A DNA stretch of 5,271 nt, from positions 1 to 5,271 of the forward strand of contig CAMWSW010000087.1 of assembly GCA_947176975.1 (NCBI GenBank), read 5' to 3'. The notes under the pieces are model-generated. The model was not told the origin of the DNA, made no database searches, and worked only from the letters and a program-made list of their open reading frames with translations. Made by a program: the position numbers and the translations under genes. Shown here in pieces: positions 1 through 5,271 of the stretch (within the stretch, counting starts at the first letter, position 1; each line of letters begins with the position of its first letter). The stretch is from an uncultured Clostridia bacterium. GTDB taxonomy: Bacteria > Bacillota > Clostridia > Christensenellales > UBA3700.

Positions 1-1230
1 GCTATGTTTGACGAGCTTGTAAAACAGCTTGATTTTCCTTTTAAACGCAACGGCGCGTTGGTGCTTTGTTTTGACAAAGACGAGCTGGGCGGACTCAAAG
101 AACTTTACGACAGAGGAGTTGCCAACGGCGTAGAAGGACTGGAACTTCTCGACGGCGAAAAGGCAAGGCAGCTTGAGCCTAATATCAGCGACAAGGTTGT
201 AGGCGCGTTGTACGCAAAGACTTCGGGTATTGTCAGTCCCTACGAGATGTGCATAGCTTACGCGGAGAATGCGGCTGTCAACGGATGTCAGTTCGTATTT
301 GGCAAAGAGGTATGTGGCATATCCAAAGATAAAGATAAATGGAAAGTGTGCGCAAAAGACGGCTCAAGCTATTTAGCCGACGTCGTGATCAATTGCGCGG
401 GCGTACACGCCGACGATATCAACAATATGGTATGCAAAGAGAAGATAGAGATTGTCGCAAGAAAGGGCGAGTATATGCTCTACGACAAGTCGTGCGGGGG
501 CTTGGCAAGCAGGACTATTTTCCAAATGCCAAGCAAGATGGGCAAGGGCATTTTGGTTGCGCCCACCACGCACGGCAACATTATTACAGGACCTACGGCA
601 AGCGACGTAGAGGACAAAGAGGGATTGCATACCACTTACGACGGGCTTAACGAAGTATATGCGAAATCGCTTATCAGCGTGCCGTCTCTCAATAAGAGAT
701 TTGTTATTACGCAGTTCAGCGGATTGAGAGCGCACAGCACAGGAGGCGACTTTATTATCGGTGAAAGTGGGCAAAAAGGTTTTTACAACGTGGCGGGTAT
801 CGAATCTCCCGGCTTGACTTCCGCGCCCGCAATAGGAGTACACGTAGCGGGAGAAGTTGCGAATATGCTTTCGCTTGATAAGAAAGACGGATTTGTCGAG
901 ACGCGCAAAGGCATACCGCATTTTGCGACAATGAGCGACGAAGAGAGAGCACAACTGATAAAGAGCAATCCTCTGTACGGCAAAGTAATCTGCAAGTGCG
1001 AAGTCGTCACCGAGGGAGAGATTGTCGACGCTATCAACAGACACGTAGGAGCAAAAGACGTAGACGGAGTTAAACTCCGCACCCGCGCGGGTATGGGCAA
1101 ATGCCAAAGCGGTTTTTGTATGGAAAGAGTAATGGACATATTGGCAAGAGAGCGCGGAATAGAATTTGACGAAGTTGAGAAGTGCGACGGCGGAAAGATA
1201 GTTTTCGGCGAAGCCAAGGGGCGCAAATAG
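1..1230 (+). CDS. FAD-dependent (glycerol-3-phosphate) dehydrogenase with C-terminal BFD [2Fe-2S] domain, 5'-partial
   Basis: This is the C-terminal ~409 residues of a GlpA-like flavoprotein that probably oxidises sn-glycerol-3-phosphate to dihydroxyacetone phosphate. The frame is open to the left edge (GCT before the ATG at 4), and the expected N-terminal GxGxxG FAD motif is absent. The gene therefore almost certainly starts upstream, with some 70-90 residues missing by family length as I recall it. Numbering from the ATG at 4, the DAO-type fold runs to about residue 300. It includes a VINCAG segment and a FSGLRAHS...DFIIGES stretch followed by GIESPGLTSAPAIG, which is typical of this subfamily. 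A BFD-like domain follows with C330-x-C332 and C367-x4-C372, the four likely ligands of a [2Fe-2S] cluster. The stop lies 8 bp before the next start, so the genes are in one operon. Family and domain architecture are clear. G3P as substrate is inferred from the glpK linkage; related DAO/BFD proteins act on other hydroxy-acids or opines. Confidence 0.88.
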   Translation, partial: AMFDELVKQLDFPFKRNGALVLCFDKDELGGLKELYDRGVANGVEGLELLDGEKARQLEPNISDKVVGALYAKTSGIVSPYEMCIAYAENAAVNGCQFVFGKEVCGISKDKDKWKVCAKDGSSYLADVVINCAGVHADDINNMVCKEKIEIVARKGEYMLYDKSCGGLASRTIFQMPSKMGKGILVAPTTHGNIITGPTASDVEDKEGLHTTYDGLNEVYAKSLISVPSLNKRFVITQFSGLRAHSTGGDFIIGESGQKGFYNVAGIESPGLTSAPAIGVHVAGEVANMLSLDKKDGFVETRKGIPHFATMSDEERAQLIKSNPLYGKVICKCEVVTEGEIVDAINRHVGAKDVDGVKLRTRAGMGKCQSGFCMERVMDILARERGIEFDEVEKCDGGKIVFGEAKGRK

Positions 1231-1238
1231 GGGGACGT

Positions 1239-2495
1239 ATGATAAATAAAAATCTTGTGATTATAGGCGGCGGACCTGCGGGACTTGCGGCGGCAAAGAG
1301 CGCGTACGACGCAGGCGAACGCGATATAGTGATTTTGGAGAGGCAGAGCGAACTCGGCGGTATACTCAATCAGTGTATTCACAACGGCTTTGGACTTCAC
1401 ACCTTCAAAGAGGAATTGACGGGGCCCGAGTACGCTCAAAGATACGTGAGTGAAGTACAGAAGAGAAATATCCAATACAAACTTGACACGACAGTGTTGT
1501 CAATAAGTAATGACAAAGTTGTGACGGCAGTCAACGAAACCGACGGACTTATCAAGTATCAAGCCAAAGCGATAATAGTTGCGTGCGGCTGCAGAGAGCG
1601 TCCGAGAGGCGGTATCAACGTTGCGGGCAGCAGATGCGCGGGAATATTCTCCGCGGGTACTGCGCAGAAACTCATCAACATTGACGGATATATGCCCGGC
1701 AAGGAAGTCGTAATTTTGGGTAGCGGCGACATAGGTCTTATTATGGCAAGGCGTATGACTTTCGAGGGCGCAAAGGTAAAGGCAGTCGTCGAACTTATGC
1801 CATACTCGTCGGGACTCAATAGAAATATCGTGCAGTGTCTCAAGGACTTTGATATACCGCTTATGTTTTCGCATACCGTGGTTGATATCAAAGGCGAAGG
1901 CAGAGTAAGCAGCGTAGTCATTGCGCAGGTAGACGAAAGACTTAATCCCATTATGTCGACGGCGCAAGAGATAAAGTGCGACACGTTGTTGTTGAGTATA
2001 GGTCTCGTGCCTGAAAAAGAACTTGCCGAAAAGGCTGGCGTAAAGGTTTCGCCTATCACGGGCGGAGCAATCGTCGACGAAAGTATGATGACTTCCGTCG
2101 AGGGTATCTTTGAGTGCGGCAACGTGCTTCACGTACACGACCTCGTGGATTTCGTCAGCAAAGAGAGCGAGGACGCAGGCGCAAGCGCAGCCAAATATAT
2201 CAAGGACGGTATAAAGCCTGATGATAAAGTAAGTATAGTCGGTGCGGACGGAGTACGATACGTCGTACCGCATTATCTGTCCAAGAGCGCAAGCCTTGAC
2301 AAATTGCAACTCAAAATGCGCGTGGCAAACGTATTCAAGAATAAGAGACTCGTCGCCGAGCTTGACGGCAAAGAATTGATTTCCAAGAAAAAGCAAATCG
2401 TCACTCCCGGCGAAATGGAATCTATAATTTTGACGGGCGAACAAATCAAGGCGATACAAAAGGGCGACAAGTTGACGTTGTGTCTCAAAGACTGA
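1239..2495 (+). CDS. NAD(P)/FAD-dependent oxidoreductase, second subunit of the GlpA-like dehydrogenase module
   Basis: This 418-residue flavoprotein probably shuttles electrons between the GlpA-like protein and a pyridine nucleotide or another carrier, filling the slot of GlpB. The N-terminus has a Rossmann FAD motif GGGPAG at residues 10-15, followed by a β2 ILER segment (E34) and LGGILNQC. An ACGCRERPRG motif follows, then a second dinucleotide motif GSGDIG at residues 161-166 for NAD(P)H. Near residues 288-310 it has an ECGNVLHVHDLVD signature characteristic of this oxidoreductase family. No CxxC redox pair of the thioredoxin-reductase type is visible. An open frame extends upstream to 1182, but the ATG at 1239 is preferred: the FAD motif sits directly after it and AGGGGG at 1229-1234 is a Shine-Dalgarno site, overlapping the upstream stop. 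The spacer is short (about 4 nt). The fold assignment is secure; the electron partner is inferred. Confidence 0.9.
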   Translation: MINKNLVIIGGGPAGLAAAKSAYDAGERDIVILERQSELGGILNQCIHNGFGLHTFKEELTGPEYAQRYVSEVQKRNIQYKLDTTVLSISNDKVVTAVNETDGLIKYQAKAIIVACGCRERPRGGINVAGSRCAGIFSAGTAQKLINIDGYMPGKEVVILGSGDIGLIMARRMTFEGAKVKAVVELMPYSSGLNRNIVQCLKDFDIPLMFSHTVVDIKGEGRVSSVVIAQVDERLNPIMSTAQEIKCDTLLLSIGLVPEKELAEKAGVKVSPITGGAIVDESMMTSVEGIFECGNVLHVHDLVDFVSKESEDAGASAAKYIKDGIKPDDKVSIVGADGVRYVVPHYLSKSASLDKLQLKMRVANVFKNKRLVAELDGKELISKKKQIVTPGEMESIILTGEQIKAIQKGDKLTLCLKD

Positions 2496-2514
2496 TATTA
2501 AGAGAGGGAAAGAT

Positions 2515-2877
2515 ATGAAAGAATTGATATGTATATGCTGTCCTATGGGGTGTCATCTGCAAGTAGACGACAGCGACAGAAATAATATAATCGTCACGGG
2601 CAATACCTGTCCGAGAGGCGCAAAGTACGCAAAAGACGAGGTCACGTGTCCAAAGCGCGTCGTAACTTCGGTGGCGGCAGTCGACGGCGGTGAGATAAAT
2701 ATGGTCAGCGTCAAGACGAGCGACTCCATACCCAAAGATAAGATGTTTGAAGCGCTCAAACTTTTGGATAATATTTCGGTGACTGCGCCCGTTGATATAG
2801 GGCAAGTAATCGTCAAAGATATATTAGGATTGGGGGTAGACTTTGTTGCAACAAAATCAGTTTCAAAAAAACTCTAA
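2515..2877 (+). CDS. DUF1667 family small cysteine-rich protein
   Basis: This 120-residue protein is recognised as DUF1667, a family that, from memory, is usually encoded beside GlpA-like and NAD/FAD oxidoreductase genes. Cysteines lie at 6, 8, 9, 13, 32 and 45. They give a C6-x2-C9-x3-C13-x18-C32 pattern inside ICICCPMGCH and TGNTCPRGAKYA, plus C45 in VTCPKR. This spacing suggests an iron-sulfur cluster, so the protein may be an electron-transfer subunit, though that is inference. No signal peptide or membrane segment is seen. The C-terminal half has no cysteine and no motif I can name. The ATG at 2515 follows AGAGAGG (2501-2507) at a workable distance and lies 19 bp after the previous stop. 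Its 3' end overlaps glpK by 35 bp, so the two are likely translationally coupled. No biochemical function is firmly established to my knowledge. Confidence 0.87.
   Translation: MKELICICCPMGCHLQVDDSDRNNIIVTGNTCPRGAKYAKDEVTCPKRVVTSVAAVDGGEINMVSVKTSDSIPKDKMFEALKLLDNISVTAPVDIGQVIVKDILGLGVDFVATKSVSKKL
2832..2836 (+). promoter_or_regulatory. Shine-Dalgarno site for the TTG-initiated glpK, inside the DUF1667 gene
   Basis: A GGGGG run lies 6 nt before the TTG at 2843, within the last codons of the DUF1667 gene. A TAG at 2837-2839 closes the glpK frame immediately upstream, so TTG 2843 (or the adjacent TTG 2846) is the earliest possible start. No ATG or GTG occurs in frame before the conserved kinase core begins. 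This site therefore decides the start call. Confidence 0.65.
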
Positions 2878-4360
2878 AAAATACATAGTCTCCTTGGACC
2901 AAGGCACGACTTCATCAAGGGCAATCGTCTTTGACGGCAACGGCAGTATTGTCGGCGTTGCGCAAAAAGAGTTCAAGCAAATTTATCCGCGCGCGGGCTG
3001 GGTAGAACACGACCCCGAGGATATTTGGAATAGTCAAATCGAAGTATTCAAGCAAGCGATAAGCAAGAGCGGAGTCTCGCTTTGCGACGTGTCCGCGATA
3101 GGCATTACCAATCAGCGCGAGACTGCAATCGTGTGGGATAAAGCGACGGGTGCGCCCGTATATAATGCAATCGTATGGCAATGCAGACGTACGGCTGATT
3201 ATTGCGACAGTTTGAAAGCAAAGGGATACGACGAGTTGATATACTCCAAGACGGGATTGACTGTCGACGCGTATTTCTCTGCGACAAAACTCAAATGGAT
3301 TCTCGACAACGTCCAAGGCGCAAGGGAGAAAGCCGAGAAAGGTCAACTTCTCTTCGGCACTGTCGACACATATCTTATGTGGAAGCTTTCGGGCGGAAAA
3401 ATTCACGCCACCGACTATACCAACGCTTCAAGAACGATGATGTTTAATATCAAGACGCTTGAGTGGGATGAAGAGCTGCTCAAGTTGTTCGACATACCCA
3501 AGAGCGTTTTGCCAAAGGTATATCCCTCGTCATATAATTACGGAGTTTGCGACGTGCAAGTCGCTGGCGCGGAAATTCCAATATGCGGAGTTGCGGGCGA
3601 TCAGCAGTCTGCTTTATTTGGACATCTTTGCGTAGAAAAGGGATCTGTCAAGAATACTTACGGCACGGGATGTTTTACTTTGATGAATACGGGCGATAAG
3701 TTCGTCGTGTCCAAGCGTGGACTGATTACCACTTTGGCGGCAAGTATGCAGGACGGCAGACCGCAATACGTGCTTGAGGGGAGCGTATTCGTTGGCGGAG
3801 CGGTATTGCAATGGCTTCGCGACGAAATGCAGCTTATCTCTTCGGCAAGAGAGGCTGACGAACTTTCCGCGACGGTGGCTGATACCAACGGAGTGTATAT
3901 CGTGCCTGCGTTCGTAGGTTTGGGCGCGCCTCACTGGGACGCCAACGCAAGAGGTACGGTAGTCGGACTGACGAGAGGAACCAAGAAAGAGCATTTCGTA
4001 CGCGCGGCATTGGAGTCGATAGCATATCAAGTCTTCGACGTAGTCCACGCAATGGAAAGCGATATTGACAGAAAGATAACTTCGCTTGCAGTAGACGGCG
4101 GCGCAAGCGTGTCGGATATTCTGATGAGGTTCCAAGCGGACTTATTGCAAGCCGACGTATTGCGCCCCGCAGTAGTCGAGACGACGGCGTTGGGCGTATG
4201 CTATCTTGCGGGGCTTTGCGTAGGCGTGTGGGAGAATATAGATCAATTAAAGACGCAAATCGGCAAAGGCAAGACCTTCGAGCCGTCTATGGACGAGAAA
4301 CGCCGCTTAGAACTTTTGCTCGGTTGGGAGAGCGCAGTCGCAAGAACAAAATATGAGTAG
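2843..4360 (+). CDS. glpK: glycerol kinase
   Basis: This cytoplasmic FGGY-family kinase phosphorylates glycerol with ATP to sn-glycerol-3-phosphate, the presumed substrate of the dehydrogenase encoded upstream. At 505 residues it is close to the family length (E. coli GlpK is about 502). The ATP/phosphate loop DQGTTSSRAI is at residues 19-28. Glycerol-contacting residues are conserved: R92-E93 in TNQRE, Y144 in DAYFSATK, and D253-Q254 in AGDQQSALFG. These correspond to E. coli R83/E84, Y135 and D245/Q246. KNTYGTGCF, a GLGAPHWD segment and a C-terminal DGGAS...TALGVCYLAG segment complete the family pattern. The start is a TTG overlapping DUF1667, giving about 9-10 extra N-terminal residues compared with E. 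coli. The loop before IPICG lacks the HPr-phosphorylated histidine of some Firmicutes enzymes (Q239 there) and the E. coli fructose-bisphosphate-site arginine (E244 there). The TAG stop coincides with the end of the downstream inverted repeat. Confidence 0.96.
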   Translation: MLQQNQFQKNSKKYIVSLDQGTTSSRAIVFDGNGSIVGVAQKEFKQIYPRAGWVEHDPEDIWNSQIEVFKQAISKSGVSLCDVSAIGITNQRETAIVWDKATGAPVYNAIVWQCRRTADYCDSLKAKGYDELIYSKTGLTVDAYFSATKLKWILDNVQGAREKAEKGQLLFGTVDTYLMWKLSGGKIHATDYTNASRTMMFNIKTLEWDEELLKLFDIPKSVLPKVYPSSYNYGVCDVQVAGAEIPICGVAGDQQSALFGHLCVEKGSVKNTYGTGCFTLMNTGDKFVVSKRGLITTLAASMQDGRPQYVLEGSVFVGGAVLQWLRDEMQLISSAREADELSATVADTNGVYIVPAFVGLGAPHWDANARGTVVGLTRGTKKEHFVRAALESIAYQVFDVVHAMESDIDRKITSLAVDGGASVSDILMRFQADLLQADVLRPAVVETTALGVCYLAGLCVGVWENIDQLKTQIGKGKTFEPSMDEKRRLELLLGWESAVARTKYE

Positions 4361-4521
4361 TTCGGCTCAAAGAGAGACGACATAATTTTGCACGGCAACA
4401 ATGCTTCCCATACGTCTTCAAACTCACTTGACGTACATCAAGTACGCCTGCATTCGTTTTCATAGTCTGGAAAACATTTTTGCTCGTGAAAATCTTATGT
4501 CGCTCACTTTTCGCCGAACTA
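4358..4521. repeat. MITE-like long imperfect inverted repeat bounded by TA dinucleotides
   Basis: The outer ends TAGTTCGGC (4358-4366) and GCCGAACTA (4513-4521) are perfect complements. Reading inward, left arm 4358-4394 and right arm 4485-4521 pair at 32 of about 37 positions, allowing small bulges; CGACATAA against TTATGTCG is the longest inner block. Similarity continues weakly, with about 13 of 16 pairs between 4396-4411 and 4468-4483. The centre carries a hairpin ACTTGA (4426-4431) / TCAAGT (4438-4443). There is no plausible ORF. Excluding the flanking TA copies the core is about 160 bp (4360-4519). TA-bounded, short and non-coding suits a Tc1/IS630-type MITE mobilised in trans, but no transposase is present and other copies cannot be seen. 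Alternatives are a REP/ERIC-like extragenic palindrome or a structured 3' end for the operon mRNA. The symmetry is certain; mobility is inference. Confidence 0.62.
4426..4443. repeat. central hairpin of the inverted repeat
   Basis: ACTTGA and TCAAGT are exact complements separated by six bases. A competing hairpin CGTAC (4432-4436) / GTACG (4442-4446) overlaps it, so two mutually exclusive folds can form at the tip of the element. No T-run follows, so by itself it is not a typical intrinsic terminator. Confidence 0.55.
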
Positions 4522-4559
4522 TATGGATTTTATATGAGTTCTGATAAGGTGTCTTGTAA

Positions 4560-4589
4560 TTGACAAATAATGATAATGTTTTATATATG
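4560..4589 (+). promoter_or_regulatory. possible second upstream promoter
   Basis: A perfect -35 hexamer TTGACA (4560-4565) is followed by TATATA at 4582-4587 (16-bp spacer) or TATATG at 4584-4589 (18-bp spacer). The -10 match is weaker than that of the downstream promoter, and AT-rich DNA gives such matches easily. It may be an alternative start for the SDR gene. Confidence 0.3.
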
Positions 4590-4600
4590 ATTGCAAAAAG

Positions 4601-4629
4601 TTGACATTTTTAAATTTGTATATTAAAAT
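4601..4629 (+). promoter_or_regulatory. sigma-A-type promoter for the SDR gene
   Basis: A consensus -35 TTGACA (4601-4606), an optimal 17-bp spacer and a -10 TAAAAT (4624-4629, five of six consensus bases) predict transcription from about 4636. That leaves a leader of about 50 nt before the ATG at 4685. It implies the SDR gene is transcribed separately from the glp operon. Confidence 0.65.
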
Positions 4630-4672
4630 ATTATCGTTAAAAAATACGCAAAGTATTTAAGAAATTTGTTTT

Positions 4673-4678
4673 AGGGTG
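4673..4678 (+). promoter_or_regulatory. Shine-Dalgarno site of the SDR gene
   Basis: AGGGTG lies 6 nt before the ATG at 4685 and fixes this ATG as the start. The conserved SDR fold begins within ten residues of it. Confidence 0.7.
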
Positions 4679-4684
4679 ATTGAT

Positions 4685-5271
4685 ATGACAAAAAAATGGC
4701 TTTATGGAAGGAACGTAGTGCTTACGGGTTGTTCTACCGGTATGGGCAAAGAAGTGCTGATGATTTTGGTCAAGAAGTACGGTTGCAACGTAATGGGCGT
4801 GGCAAGAAACAAGGCAAAACTCGATGAGTTGAAGAATGAGCTTGGCGACAAATTTTCTTACCGCAGATTTAATATATCCGATTTGCAGGCTTGGAAGGAC
4901 TTTGCGGCAGAGCTTGAGAATATGGGCTTCATGACCGATATCCTTATCAACAACGCAGGTATGATTCAGCCTTTCGGTCAATACAACGATTTGACGGACG
5001 ATCAAATCAAAAAGGTGGTTGACACCAATCTTATGAGCGTGGTATACGGCTGTAAGGCAATGCTTCCCACGATTAAAAAATCAAAATATGGATATATATG
5101 TAACGTAGCTAGCGCGTCGGCAATCTTGCCGGTGGGCGGAGAAAGTATCTATTCCGCTACGAAGGGCGGCGTATGGGCTCTCACGGAATGCTTAGCCCAA
5201 GAACTCAGAGGATTCGGTATCGGCGTATCTTGCGTAATGCCCGGACCTGTTAAGACGGATATATATAAGGC
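4685..5271 (+). CDS. short-chain dehydrogenase/reductase (SDR) family oxidoreductase, 3'-partial
   Basis: This is the first 195 residues of a classical SDR that continues past the right edge; full-length members are usually about 250-270 residues. It has the coenzyme-binding motif TGCSTGMG (residues 14-21), NNAG (89-92), N115 in DTNL, catalytic S143 and the YSATK catalytic motif with Y156 and K160. A PGPVKTD segment follows near the window end. S143 to Y156 is the usual 13-residue spacing. Arginine R41 in GVARNKAKL after the second β-strand suggests NADP(H) preference, which is inference from family rules. No signal peptide or membrane segment is seen, so it should be cytoplasmic. The substrate cannot be told from sequence; SDRs act on many alcohols, ketones, sugars and acyl chains. 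It has its own promoter and ribosome site and is separated from glpK by the inverted repeat, so a role in glycerol metabolism is not supported. Confidence 0.93.
   Translation, partial: MTKKWLYGRNVVLTGCSTGMGKEVLMILVKKYGCNVMGVARNKAKLDELKNELGDKFSYRRFNISDLQAWKDFAAELENMGFMTDILINNAGMIQPFGQYNDLTDDQIKKVVDTNLMSVVYGCKAMLPTIKKSKYGYICNVASASAILPVGGESIYSATKGGVWALTECLAQELRGFGIGVSCVMPGPVKTDIYK

Larger units (their letters stand above)
4522..4684. other. AT-rich intergenic region upstream of the SDR gene
   Basis: Together with the inverted repeat, this completes a gap of about 324 bp without a gene after glpK. This part is strongly AT-rich and holds the promoter signals listed separately. The probable leader contains a small hairpin, AAATAC (4642-4647) / GTATTT (4653-4658) with a 5-nt loop. 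I see no tRNA, riboswitch or intrinsic terminator with a T-tract here. Confidence 0.6.

Noticed and set aside
1182..1238. Extended start at 1182 for the second oxidoreductase.
   Set aside because: It would overlap the preceding gene by 49 bp, lacks a good ribosome site and adds a basic tail before the canonical FAD motif. The ATG at 1239 has AGGGGG just upstream.
373..2459. Long open frames on the minus strand opposite the two flavoprotein genes (373-1107, 783-1475, 1500-2459).
   Set aside because: Their translations show no recognisable domains and lie opposite well-supported genes. They are codon-bias shadows.
1026..3366. Repeated GTCGAC hexamers, six seen across the glp genes.
   Set aside because: Many fall in frame or at Val-Asp type codon junctions and reflect the favoured GTC and GAC usage. 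They are not regularly spaced and show no array structure.
4358..4521. The palindrome as a classic intrinsic terminator of the glp operon.
   Set aside because: It is far longer than a typical terminator stem, has many bulges and lacks a T-run after the right arm (only a short TTTT at 4528-4531). Some terminating effect cannot be excluded.
4361..4521. CRISPR-like repeat.
   Set aside because: There is only one imperfect inverted repeat, with no series of direct repeats and spacers.
4351..4539. 8-bp direct repeat ATATGAGT at 4351-4358 and 4532-4539 as target-site duplication of the palindrome.
   Set aside because: The right copy lies about 10 bp beyond the end of the inverted repeat, while TA directly flanks both perfect ends. 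In AT-rich DNA an 8-bp match of this composition may be chance.
4637..5005. Minus-strand open frame of 122 codons across the SDR start.
   Set aside because: It overlaps the SDR promoter, ribosome site and conserved motifs on the + strand and resembles no protein family.

Overview
The window reads as a bacterial chromosome fragment carrying a glycerol / glycerol-3-phosphate (G3P) catabolic operon, followed by a probable small mobile repeat and the start of an unrelated short-chain dehydrogenase gene. All genes are on the + strand. Strong G-rich Shine-Dalgarno sites, tight gene packing, AT-rich intergenic DNA, moderate GC in the genes, frequent AGA arginine codons and a TTG start suggest a Firmicutes/Clostridia-type anaerobe, possibly an uncultured gut lineage. 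That taxonomic guess rests on style and gene order only.

Positions 1-2877 hold three redox genes in tandem. The first is the 3' part of a GlpA-like FAD-dependent dehydrogenase with a C-terminal BFD-type [2Fe-2S] domain; its N-terminal FAD-binding region lies off the left edge. The second is a pyridine-nucleotide/FAD oxidoreductase with two dinucleotide-binding motifs. The third is a small cysteine-rich DUF1667 protein. The glycerol kinase gene glpK (2843-4360) overlaps the DUF1667 gene by 35 bp and starts at a TTG. Together they suggest the route glycerol -> G3P (GlpK) -> dihydroxyacetone phosphate (GlpA-like). Electrons would pass from FAD through the BFD cluster, the second flavoprotein and/or the DUF1667 protein to a carrier. 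No glpF, glpP or glpC is visible, and the G3P substrate is inferred mainly from the glpK linkage.

Positions 4358-4521 form a long imperfect inverted repeat of about 164 bp, bounded by TA dinucleotides, with 9-bp perfect outer ends and no coding capacity. It resembles a miniature inverted-repeat transposable element (MITE) and starts exactly at the glpK stop codon, which its left end appears to supply. It could also form a long hairpin at the end of the operon transcript.

Positions 4522-4684 are AT-rich and hold a good sigma-A-type promoter (TTGACA, 17-bp spacer, TAAAAT), a possible second upstream promoter and an imperfect inverted repeat around the promoter. They lead into an SDR-family oxidoreductase gene (from 4685) that runs off the right edge. 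I see no complete undescribed system. The most interesting items are the palindromic element that seems to have redefined the end of glpK, and the GlpA/GlpB-like/DUF1667 redox module that lacks a GlpC.
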